Below the pieces are notes generated by a model. It made no database searches and was not told the origin of the DNA. It worked only from the letters and a program-made list of their open reading frames with translations. DNA of 64,000 nt from Streptomyces sp. NBC_00335 (lineage in GTDB: Bacteria; Actinomycetota; Actinomycetes; Streptomycetales; Streptomycetaceae): positions 1,240,001 through 1,304,000 of the forward strand of contig NZ_CP108006.1 in assembly GCF_036127095.1 (NCBI RefSeq), given 5' to 3'. Both the position numbers and the translations under genes were made by a program. The stretch's first letter is position 1. Each line of letters opens with the position of its first letter. This document shows, one piece after another, positions 16,152 through 23,671 of the stretch.

Positions 16152-17480
16152 TTGACCGACAACATCGGTAACACCAGCAACTCCCACCATTCCCACACCA
16201 CCGATTTCAGCACCGAGAGCGACCTGTTCTTCGAGGCGTTCTTCGCGCTGCACCGCGGTCTGCCCCGGCAGTCCCCCGGTTCCGAGGCGACCACCCGCCA
16301 CCTGCTGTCCCTGTGCGGACCACTGCCCGAGCGGCCGCGCGCCCTGGACCTGGGCTGCGGTCCCGGCCCCAGCGCCCTGCTGCTCGCCGCGGAGGCGGGC
16401 GGCCACGGCGCCGACGTCATCGCGGTCGACCTCCACGAAGGCTTCCTCGACGAGCTCCGTGCGGCCGCCGCCGCCCGCGGGCTCACCGACCGCGTCCGCG
16501 CCGTCAAGGCGGACATGGGCGACCTCGGCCACCCGGACGGTTCCTTCGATCTCGTCTGGGCCGAGGGATCCGCCTACAACATCGGCTTCGCCACCGCGCT
16601 CGCACGGTGGAAGCCGCTCCTCGCCCCCGGCGGCACCCTGGTCCTGAGCGAATGCGAATGGACCGTCGAGGAACCCTCCGCCGGGGTCCGCGCCTTCTGG
16701 GACCCGCACTACGCGCTGCGTTCCACCGCCCGCAACCTGGCCGCCGTCCAGGCCGCCGGCTACCGGGTGCTCGGCGTGCACCGGCAGCCCGACTCCGACT
16801 GGGCCGCCTACTACGGTCCGCTCGGCGAGCGGGTGGCCGGGGCGGCGGAGCCCGCCGGGCCCGAGGCCGCGGCCGCGCTGGGCTTCGTACGCGAGGAGAT
16901 CGAGGTACGGGAGCGGTACGGGCACGAGTACGGGTACACCGCCTACGTCCTGCGGCCGGTGACGGCCGGGGACGGCGGCGCCTGGCCCGTCCGCCCCGAG
17001 GCGGACGGGGACGGGGCCGCCGTGCACGCGCTGAACTCGGCCGCCTTCGAGACCCCGGCCGAGGCCGACCTCGTGGACGCCCTGCGCGCGGACGGATCCT
17101 GGCTGCCCGGCCTCTCCTACGTGGCCGAGGGCCCGGACGGGTCGGTCGCGGCGCACGCCCTGCTGACCCGGTGCGAGGTGGACGGGGCGGCGGCGCTCGC
17201 GCTCGCCCCGGTGGCCGCCGCGCCCGCGCTCCAGCGCTCGGGCGCCGGCAGCGCGGTCGTACGGGCGCTGCTCGCGGCGGCCGCGGAGCGCGGGGAGAAG
17301 CTCGTCCTGGTCCTCGGGCATCCCTCTTACTACGGGCGCTTCGGGTTCGTGCCGGCTTCGCGCTTCGGGATCAAGGCACCGTTCGAGGTGCCCGACGAGG
17401 CCATGATGGCGCTGGTGCTCGACGATTCGGTGCCGGTTCCCACGGGCACGATCAAGTACCCGTCCCCCTTCGGGGTTTGA
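16152..17480 (+). CDS. Fused SAM-dependent methyltransferase and GNAT acetyltransferase
   Basis: 442 residues with two enzymatic domains. Residues 1-265 are a class I methyltransferase with the SAM-binding LDLGCGPGPSALLLA and the acidic strand VIAVDLHEGF. Residues 285-442 resemble a GNAT N-acetyltransferase of the YhbS type (LQRSGAGSAVVRALL as the acetyl-CoA loop, then HPSYYGRFGFVPASRFGI). Start TTG 16152 is preceded by AAGGG. The two domains are usually separate proteins, so this may be a genuine fusion. It stands alone, just before idi, with no obvious pathway partners. The substrates are unknown. Modification of a common small molecule is the simplest guess. Confidence 0.8.
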   Translation: MTDNIGNTSNSHHSHTTDFSTESDLFFEAFFALHRGLPRQSPGSEATTRHLLSLCGPLPERPRALDLGCGPGPSALLLAAEAGGHGADVIAVDLHEGFLDELRAAAAARGLTDRVRAVKADMGDLGHPDGSFDLVWAEGSAYNIGFATALARWKPLLAPGGTLVLSECEWTVEEPSAGVRAFWDPHYALRSTARNLAAVQAAGYRVLGVHRQPDSDWAAYYGPLGERVAGAAEPAGPEAAAALGFVREEIEVRERYGHEYGYTAYVLRPVTAGDGGAWPVRPEADGDGAAVHALNSAAFETPAEADLVDALRADGSWLPGLSYVAEGPDGSVAAHALLTRCEVDGAAALALAPVAAAPALQRSGAGSAVVRALLAAAAERGEKLVLVLGHPSYYGRFGFVPASRFGIKAPFEVPDEAMMALVLDDSVPVPTGTIKYPSPFGV

Positions 17481-17641
17481 TCCGGAATCCGGCCCCCGGC
17501 CGGCTGAACTGACCGATCGGCACGCTCCGCCCCTCGTCGCATATCACGCGACGGGGGGCGGACATGCGCGGATCACCGAAGTGGGGGCAATCCCGATTTG
17601 TACGGCAGACTGAAAGCCGAAGTCCGAAGCGAAGGATGGGT

Positions 17642-18241
17642 ATGCCGACCACACCAGCCACCGCCGCGAACAGCGCGCCCACCGGCGCCGGCGCTCAAGA
17701 ACCGATCATGCTCGAACTGGTCGACGAGGCCGGCAACACCATCGGTACGGCGGAGAAGCTCTCCGCCCATCAGGCTCCCGGTCAGCTGCACCGGGCGTTC
17801 TCGGTGTTCCTCTTCGACGAGCAGGGACGGATGCTGCTCCAGCAGCGCGCCCTCGGGAAGTACCACTCCCCCGGTGTCTGGTCGAACACGTGCTGCGGCC
17901 ACCCCTACCCGGGGGAGTCGCCGTTCGCGGCGGCGGCCAGGCGGACCCACGAGGAGCTGGGGCTGTCGCCCTCGCTGCTCGCGGAGGCGGGGACGGTGCG
18001 CTACAACCATCCGGACCCGGCGTCGGGGCTGGTGGAGCAGGAGTACAACCACCTGTTCGTGGGACTCGCGCAGCGGTCGGTGCGGCCGGATCCGGAGGAG
18101 ATCGCGGACACCGCCTTCGTGACCGCCGAGGAACTCGCGAAGCGGCACGCGGAGGTCCCGTTCTCGGCCTGGTTCATGACCGTGCTGGACGCGGCCCGGC
18201 CCGCGATCCGCGAGCTGACGGGTGACGCGGCGGGCTGGTAG
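17642..18241 (+). CDS. idi: Isopentenyl-diphosphate delta-isomerase, type 1
   Basis: Nudix-fold enzyme that interconverts IPP and DMAPP. 199 residues. HRAFSVFLFDEQGR, the catalytic Cys in SNTCCGHPYPGE, the Nudix helix RRTHEELGL and the catalytic Glu in EQEYNHLFVG are all visible. ATG 17642 has GAAGGA 7 nt upstream. An ATG two codons earlier lacks proper spacing. Its nearness to the hopanoid operon fits a role in feeding prenyl synthesis, though it is separately transcribed on the opposite strand. The gene converges on a HATPase gene 65 bp away. Confidence 0.95.
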   Translation: MPTTPATAANSAPTGAGAQEPIMLELVDEAGNTIGTAEKLSAHQAPGQLHRAFSVFLFDEQGRMLLQQRALGKYHSPGVWSNTCCGHPYPGESPFAAAARRTHEELGLSPSLLAEAGTVRYNHPDPASGLVEQEYNHLFVGLAQRSVRPDPEEIADTAFVTAEELAKRHAEVPFSAWFMTVLDAARPAIRELTGDAAGW

Positions 18242-18306
18242 CGGCCGGCCCCGGCCGGTGACGCCCTGCGGCCGCCGGCAGCGGCCGGTCGCCGCCCCGC
18301 GCGGGC

Positions 18307-18825
18307 TCAGACCGCCGAGGTCGGGGTGGCGGCGGGCGACGCCTGGGCCGTGGTGAGCGGCAGGGCCGCCCAGATCACCTTGCCGCCGGTGGAGGTGTGC
18401 TCCACGTCGCAGACCCCGCCGGCCTCCAGTGTGATCTCCCGGACGAGGAGCAGGCCCCGGCCGCCGGTCTGGCCGAAATCGGCCTCCAGTGCCTTGGGGC
18501 GGTACGGGTGGTTGTCCTCGACGGCCACCCGTACCCACTCCCGGCCGATGGCGACCTCCACCGCGACCTCCGGCGAGAGCAGGGCCGCGTGCCGGACCGA
18601 GTTCGTCACCAGTTCGGAGACGATCAGCAGCAGGGAGTAGACCAGGTCCCGGTCGGCCGGCACCTCCTGGCGGCCGAGCAGGTCACGGACCGCACGGCGG
18701 GCCTGCGGAACGGATTCTTCTACCGCGGGCGCCGTGAATCGCCACACTCCCTCGTACGCGAGGGGGGCTGCCTCGACCGCCGGCTCCGCCCCCTTGACTG
18801 GCGGGACGCTCCCGCTCTTATCCAT
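18307..18825 (-). CDS. HATPase-domain regulator (RsbW/SpoIIAB-like)
   Basis: 172-residue single-domain GHKL ATPase of the large Streptomyces anti-sigma/switch-protein group. The N box is ELVTNSVRHAA, the G1 box appears as VEDNHP in place of VxDxG, and the G2 box is GGRGLLLV. Such proteins bind and inhibit anti-anti-sigma factors or sigma factors, or act in signalling. The partner is not encoded nearby. ATG 18825 is preferred because of GGGGG upstream. An in-frame GTG at 18861 would add 12 residues but has no ribosome-binding site. Confidence 0.8.
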   Translation of the reverse strand: MDKSGSVPPVKGAEPAVEAAPLAYEGVWRFTAPAVEESVPQARRAVRDLLGRQEVPADRDLVYSLLLIVSELVTNSVRHAALLSPEVAVEVAIGREWVRVAVEDNHPYRPKALEADFGQTGGRGLLLVREITLEAGGVCDVEHTSTGGKVIWAALPLTTAQASPAATPTSAV

Positions 18826-18955
18826 CTCCCGGCCCCCGTCTTCACGCTCGATCGTCTGCACACGTCAAGAGTGGGGACCGGACCCCTCCGCGCCCGACCA
18901 CTGACCAGAAGTCAGCATCAATCGGACACTTTCTGACCGCTGGCGTATGACAGAG

Positions 18956-19657
18956 TCAGTTGTTCGACCGTTCCTGATCTTCTGGGGGACGGTTCCCGGC
19001 CGCCTCGTGCGGCTCGGGCGCTGCGACTCCCGCCCCTGCCGGGGTCACCGGAACCTCGTCGTCCCTGACCAAGCCCAGGATGCGGCGGGCTCCCATGCCC
19101 ACGGCGATCAGACTCAGGCCGTCGAACAGCAGCGCGAGGGAGAAGAACGCTCCGATCACGTACAGGCTGCTGCCGGGCCAGTTGGCCAGGATCAGGAGGC
19201 CCAGCAGGATCCCGAAGGCGCCCTGGACCAGGGTCAGCCCGAGGTGCGCGCCGCGCACCACGACGGCGCCGGCCAGCCGGAACACGCCGCCGGTGAGGAA
19301 CAGCAGCGCGGCGAACATCGTGAGCGCCTCCGCGCTCGCCTCCGGGCGGCGCAGGATCACGAAACCGGCCGCGATGTTGATCGCGGCGACGATCACGGCG
19401 AGCCAGAAGTAGTTGCTCTTGCGGGACTGGATCGCCTGGAAGAGGCCCACCACGCCGCCGAACAGCAGCAGCCAGCCGAAGAGGAACATCGTGGTCAGGG
19501 TCGCGACACCGGTGTAGACGAGACCCACCAGCCCGGCCACCACCAGGAGCGCCCCGAGCAGGGCCATCCACGCGAAACTGCGGCTGACCTTCTTCTTGTC
19601 GGCCTTCATGTCCTGTGGACCCGTACGGTCCGCACGCTCGGCACGGTCTGCGCCCAT
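18956..19657 (-). CDS. HdeD-family membrane protein
   Basis: 233 residues with six predicted membrane helices between about residues 30 and 200. Repeated GAxLVVAGLVGLV-type helices are typical of HdeD/DUF308 proteins, and both ends are cytoplasmic and charged. The exact role is unknown. In enterobacteria the family is tied to acid resistance. ATG 19657 has AAGGG 8 nt upstream. A GTG three codons earlier is too close to that site. It is divergent from the enoyl-CoA hydratase gene. Confidence 0.8.
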   Translation of the reverse strand: MGADRAERADRTGPQDMKADKKKVSRSFAWMALLGALLVVAGLVGLVYTGVATLTTMFLFGWLLLFGGVVGLFQAIQSRKSNYFWLAVIVAAINIAAGFVILRRPEASAEALTMFAALLFLTGGVFRLAGAVVVRGAHLGLTLVQGAFGILLGLLILANWPGSSLYVIGAFFSLALLFDGLSLIAVGMGARRILGLVRDDEVPVTPAGAGVAAPEPHEAAGNRPPEDQERSNN

Positions 19658-19767
19658 GGACGCCACCCTTCAGCTGCCCCCGACGGACCCTCGGACCCCG
19701 CGACTGCCTGCCGGTCCACCGAGCTGCCGGGTACCGGTCTCTTGATCATAGGTACGACCGTCCGGGA

Positions 19768-19773
19768 TAGCAT
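19768..19773 (+). promoter_or_regulatory. -10 box TAGCAT of a probable leaderless promoter
   Basis: TAGCAT lies exactly 7 nt before the ATG at 19781, so transcription would start on or next to the start codon. No ribosome-binding site precedes the gene. A TTGATC element lies about 20 nt further upstream. Confidence 0.55.
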
Positions 19774-19780
19774 CCGGCGC

Positions 19781-20530
19781 ATGGACGCAGCCCTCCTCTC
19801 CTCCGTCGCCGACGGGGTCGCCACCGTCGTGATCTCGCACCCCGCCAAGCGCAACGCCATGACGGCCGCCATGTGGCGCGGGCTGCCGGAGCTGCTGGCC
19901 GGGCACGCGGCGGATCCCGCCGTACGGGTGCTGGTCCTGACGGGGGCCGGCGAGACCTTCTGCGCGGGGGCCGACATCTCCTCGCTGACCGGGGACGAGG
20001 ACCCGCAGGCCCTGGCCGTGGCGGCGGAGGAGGCGCTCGCCGCCTTCCCCAAGCCCACGCTCGCCGCGATCCGCGGGTTCTGCGTGGGCGGGGGCAGCCA
20101 GCTGGCAGCCGCCTGCGATCTGCGCTTCGCGGAGGAGGGTGCCTCCTTCGGGGTGACACCGGCGAAGCTGGGCATCGTGTACCCGGCCTCGTCCACCCGG
20201 CGCCTCGCCTCCCTGGTGGGGCCCGCGGCCGCCAAGTACCTCCTCTTCTCCGCCGAGTTGATCGACGCGGAGCGGGCGCTGCGCACCGGGATGCTGGACG
20301 AGCTGCTGCCTGTGGGGCAACTGGCCAAACGGGTCTCGGAGTTCACGCGGATCCTGGCCACTCGCTCCCAGCTCACCCAGAGTTCGGCGAAGGAGTTCGC
20401 GGACGGCCGCACGGACCGGGACGCCTACTGGGCCGCGCAGGCCGCAGCGAGCGGTGAGGTCACGGAGGGGGTCGCCGCGTTCCTGGAACGGCGCGCGCCC
20501 GCCTTCACCTGGACTCCGCCGGCGGAGTGA
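19781..20530 (+). CDS. Enoyl-CoA hydratase/isomerase family protein
   Basis: 249-residue crotonase-fold enzyme. The oxyanion-hole segments HPAKRNAM near the N terminus and FCVGGGSQLAAACDLR in the middle are clear. AGADISSL matches the usual A-G-A-D-[IL] motif. One of the two catalytic Glu positions of classical hydratases appears replaced (CVGGGSQLA), so a pure enoyl-CoA hydratase role is uncertain. It may be an isomerase or other crotonase. It is convergent with the DJ-1/PfpI gene, with a 26-bp overlap of the 3' ends. Confidence 0.85.
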   Translation: MDAALLSSVADGVATVVISHPAKRNAMTAAMWRGLPELLAGHAADPAVRVLVLTGAGETFCAGADISSLTGDEDPQALAVAAEEALAAFPKPTLAAIRGFCVGGGSQLAAACDLRFAEEGASFGVTPAKLGIVYPASSTRRLASLVGPAAAKYLLFSAELIDAERALRTGMLDELLPVGQLAKRVSEFTRILATRSQLTQSSAKEFADGRTDRDAYWAAQAAASGEVTEGVAAFLERRAPAFTWTPPAE

Positions 20531-21143
20531 GCGAGCGGAGCAGGGCGACGATGTGGGCGGGCGCCTTCTCCGGGGAGCCCGCGTCGTAGGGCGGCTGCGG
20601 GTCGTATTCGGTCATGAGCTGCACCCTCTGCGCGTACTCGTCGCCCGCGATGCGGCCGAGGAGCGCGAGCCCCATGTCGATCCCCGCGGACACCCCGGCG
20701 GCCGTGACGTACTTCCCGTCGAAGACCACCCGTTCCGAGACGGGCACCGCCCCGAACGGGGGCAGCCGGTCCAGGTACAGCCAGTGGCCGGTGGCTCGGC
20801 GCCCGTCCAGGAGGCCGGCGGCGGCGAGCAGCGTCGAGCCGGAGCAGACGGAGGTGGTCCACGTGCTGGTGGCGTCGACGGTCCGCAGCCAGTCGAGGAC
20901 CACCGGGTTCTTCATCTCCCGGTCGGTGACCACCCCGCCGGGCACGAGGACGATGTCCGGCCGGGTCACCTCGTCGAGCCCCTTGTCGGCGACGAGTGCG
21001 AGTGAGCTCTGGTCGGTCCGTACGGGCCCCGGGCGCTCGGCCACGAACACGGTCTCGGCGCCCTGGAGCCGGCCCAGGGTGTCGAAGGGACCGATGGCGT
21101 CGAGGGCGGTGAACCCGTCGAAAAGCAGTACGGCGATCTGCAT
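20505..21143 (-). CDS. DJ-1/PfpI family protein
   Basis: 212 residues, one PfpI/GATase1-like domain. The nucleophile elbow Cys is in SVCSGSTLLAAAGLLDG (about residue 100) and LVPGG contains the strand-loop typical of the family. These may be amidases, isonitrile hydratases (InhA-type) or glyoxalase-like proteins. The segment RRATGHWLYLD fits isonitrile-hydratase-like members. ATG 21143 has GGAGGAG. It lies next to a GlxA-type regulator whose sensor domain is of the same fold, so the pair may act on or sense the same ligand. Confidence 0.85.
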   Translation of the reverse strand: MQIAVLLFDGFTALDAIGPFDTLGRLQGAETVFVAERPGPVRTDQSSLALVADKGLDEVTRPDIVLVPGGVVTDREMKNPVVLDWLRTVDATSTWTTSVCSGSTLLAAAGLLDGRRATGHWLYLDRLPPFGAVPVSERVVFDGKYVTAAGVSAGIDMGLALLGRIAGDEYAQRVQLMTEYDPQPPYDAGSPEKAPAHIVALLRSLTPPAESR

Positions 21144-21237
21144 GGCTCCTCCGGAGCTGTCGGTTGCCGGGTGTCGGCTTGGCTGCTGGTTGTCGGCTGT
21201 CGGGCGTCGGGCGTGTGTAGTCGGTGCGGGCCCGCGG

Positions 21238-22200
21238 TCAGTGGGTGGTGCCGAAGCGGCGGCGGTATTCGGACGGGGGCTGGCCCAGGGTCTTCACGAA
21301 GGCGCGGCGCAGCGCCTCCGGGTTGCCGTAGCCGCAGGCCCGGGAGATCCCGGCGATGCCCTCGCCGCCCTGCTCCAGCAGCCGCCGCGCGTGCTCGACC
21401 CGTACCCGCTCCACGTACCGCCCGGGCGTCACGCCCGTCTCGGCCTGGAAGGCCCGCGCGAAGTGCCGGGGCGACAGCGCCGCCCGCGCGGCCAGCGCCT
21501 CCACGCTCAGGTCCTCCCCCGGGTTCTCCGTGATCCAGTGCTGCACGTCCCGCAGCGGCTCCCGCTGCGCCGTCTGGGCGGCGAGCTGCGCACTGAACTG
21601 CGCCTGGTTCCCGGGCCGCCGCAGGAAGACCACCAGCTGCCGGGCGACGGACAGGGCCAGGTCCCGCCCGTGGTCCTCTTCCACCAGGGCCAGCGCCAGG
21701 TCTATGCCCGCCGTGACCCCGGCCGAGGTGGACACCGGCCCGTCCCGGACGTAGATCGGGTCGGGTTCCACGGTGACGGCCGGGTAGTCCCGGGCCATCC
21801 GCTCGCACATGTACCAGTGCGTCGTCGCGCGCCGTCCGTCCAGCAACCCGGCCTCGGCCAGGAGCAGGCCGCCGGTGCACACCGACACCAGCCGCTCGGC
21901 GGACCCGCCGTGCGCGCGGAGCCAGTGGTTCAGCTCCGGCGCGAAGTCCGCGGTGTACCGGCCGCCCGGCACCAGGAGAGTGGTCCCGGCGCCAGGGCGC
22001 TCGCTCTCCAGGTCCCCCTCGGGGACGATCCGCAGCCCGCTGCTCGTACGGATCGGGGCGCCGCCCGGTGAGACGGTGCGCAGGGCGTACCGCGGCGGTC
22101 CGGGGTACTGCTCGGCGCCGTTGAACACTTCCATCGGCCCCGTGACATCCAGGCTCTGCACGCCGTCGTAGAGGACGACGAGCACGTTTCGCAGCGACAT
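21238..22200 (-). CDS. GlxA-family transcriptional regulator (DJ-1/PfpI domain plus AraC HTH)
   Basis: 320 residues. Residues 1-190 form a DJ-1/PfpI-like sensor with the Cys elbow SVCTGGLLLAEAGLLDG. Residues 215-320 form an AraC-type double helix-turn-helix (LSPRHFARAFQAETG...RACGYGNPEALRRAFVKTLG). It probably activates the adjacent PfpI gene or other targets in response to an unknown ligand. Start ATG 22200: GAGGT is only 2 nt upstream, so the start is not well supported. GTG 22251 in frame is the alternative. Divergent from the ArsB/SLC13-like permease. Confidence 0.88.
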   Translation of the reverse strand: MSLRNVLVVLYDGVQSLDVTGPMEVFNGAEQYPGPPRYALRTVSPGGAPIRTSSGLRIVPEGDLESERPGAGTTLLVPGGRYTADFAPELNHWLRAHGGSAERLVSVCTGGLLLAEAGLLDGRRATTHWYMCERMARDYPAVTVEPDPIYVRDGPVSTSAGVTAGIDLALALVEEDHGRDLALSVARQLVVFLRRPGNQAQFSAQLAAQTAQREPLRDVQHWITENPGEDLSVEALAARAALSPRHFARAFQAETGVTPGRYVERVRVEHARRLLEQGGEGIAGISRACGYGNPEALRRAFVKTLGQPPSEYRRRFGTTH

Positions 22201-22344
22201 GACCTCATGGTGTGACACCCCGTGCGATGGCTGCAATGACGTACACCCCACCTATCCAGCCATGTCCGTCCCGGTGCGATCCTGTCCTGGCCCCGCCATC
22301 GCCCGTGGGCCCGCCCCGCTTCCCCTCCCCTTCCGGAGCCCGCC

Positions 22345-23613
22345 CTGTACCCCGCCGCCGCTTGTCTGTCCGTCGCGCTCCTGCTCGGGGTGCTGGCCTT
22401 CGCCGTGCTGCGCCCGCGCGGGCTGCCGGAGGCCGTGGCCGCCGTGCCCGCCGCCGGGCTGCTCGTCGTGCTGGGCGTCGTACCGCCCGCCGACGCGTGG
22501 GAGCAGACCCGTGAGCTGCTGCCGGTGGTCGGGTTCCTCGCCGTGATCCTGGCCCTGGCCCGGCTCTGCGCCGACGAGGGACTGTTCGAGGCCGCCGGGG
22601 CGGCGGTGGCCCGGCGGGCGGCGGGGCGCGGGCCGGTGGCACTGCTCGGCGGGGTGTTCGCCGTCGCCTCCGTGATCACCGCCGCGCTGAGCCTGGACGC
22701 GACCGTGGTGCTGCTGACCCCGGTGGTGCTGGCGACCGCCTCCCGGCTGGGGGCCCGGCCGCGCCCGCACGTGTACGCCACCGCACACCTGGCCAACTCG
22801 GCCTCGCTCCTCCTGCCGGTCTCCAACCTCACCAATCTGCTCGCCTTCGCCGCGAGCGGGCTGTCCTTCACCCGGTTCGCGGCGCTCATGGCCCTGCCCT
22901 GGCTGGCGGCGATCGGCGTGGAGTACGCGGTGTTCCGGCGCTACTTCCGCACCGACCTGGCGGCCGCCCCCGAGCACGCGGCGCAGACCGGGAAGCCCGC
23001 GCCGCTGCCCCGGTTCGCGGCCGCGGTGCTCGCGGCGACCCTGGGCGGCTTCGCGCTCGCCTCCTTCGCCGGGGCGAGCCCCGCCTGGGCGGCGCTCGCG
23101 GGCACGCTCGTGCTGGCCGTACGGGCGCTGCGGCGCCGGGAGACCACTCCGGCGCGGATCCTGGGCTCGGCGGCGCCGGCCTTCTGCCTGTTCGTGCTGG
23201 CGCTGGGGGTGGTGGTGCGGGCGGTCGTGGACCACGGACTCGGGGACGCCCTGGAGCGGGTGACCCCGGCCGGGGACTCGCTGCCGGCGCTGCTCGCGGT
23301 GGCGGCGGTGGCCGCCGTACTGGCCAACCTGATCAACAACCTGCCCGCGGTACTGGCCCTGCTTCCGGTGGCCTCGGCCGGCGGCGCGGGGCCGGTACTG
23401 GCGGTGCTGATCGGGGTGAACATCGGCCCGAACCTGACCTACGCGGGCTCGCTGGCCACGCTGCTCTGGCGGCGGATCCTGCACGGGGACGGCGGCGGCG
23501 CGGATCTGGTGACGCTGCGGGACTTCACCCGGCTCGGGCTCCTGACCACCGTCCCGGCGCTCGCGGCGTCGGTGGCGGCACTGTGGGCGGCCCTGCGCCT
23601 CCTGGGCCCCTGA
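22345..23613 (+). CDS. ArsB/SLC13-type permease
   Basis: About 422 residues with roughly ten membrane helices. ANLINNLPAVLALL near residue 330 is the NxxNNLPA signature of the ArsB/NhaD/CitM ion-transporter superfamily, with its repeat-related counterpart NLTNLLAFA in the first half. The substrate is unknown. No ars genes lie nearby, so I do not call it an arsenite pump. First canonical start is GTG 22390, but that removes part of helix 1. CTG 22345 has GGAG 6 nt upstream and gives LYPAAACLSVALLLGVLAF, a complete first helix. I use the CTG and flag it as uncertain. Confidence 0.8.
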   Translation: MYPAAACLSVALLLGVLAFAVLRPRGLPEAVAAVPAAGLLVVLGVVPPADAWEQTRELLPVVGFLAVILALARLCADEGLFEAAGAAVARRAAGRGPVALLGGVFAVASVITAALSLDATVVLLTPVVLATASRLGARPRPHVYATAHLANSASLLLPVSNLTNLLAFAASGLSFTRFAALMALPWLAAIGVEYAVFRRYFRTDLAAAPEHAAQTGKPAPLPRFAAAVLAATLGGFALASFAGASPAWAALAGTLVLAVRALRRRETTPARILGSAAPAFCLFVLALGVVVRAVVDHGLGDALERVTPAGDSLPALLAVAAVAAVLANLINNLPAVLALLPVASAGGAGPVLAVLIGVNIGPNLTYAGSLATLLWRRILHGDGGGADLVTLRDFTRLGLLTTVPALAASVAALWAALRLLGP

Positions 23614-23656
23614 GCCTGCGGCCCTTCGGCCGGGTCGGCGGGGCCGCGGGCGCGGA

Positions 23657-23662
23657 TAGAAT
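23657..23662 (+). promoter_or_regulatory. -10 box TAGAAT before the first ABC-F gene
   Basis: TAGAAT ends 9 nt before the ATG at 23672, which would give an mRNA with only a few untranslated bases. No ribosome-binding site is seen. Confidence 0.45.
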
Positions 23663-23671
23663 CGGCAGATC

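Noticed and set aside
22345..23613. Arsenite efflux pump ArsB
   Set aside because: The fold fits, but there is no arsR, arsC or arsenic-related gene nearby and the superfamily has many substrates.
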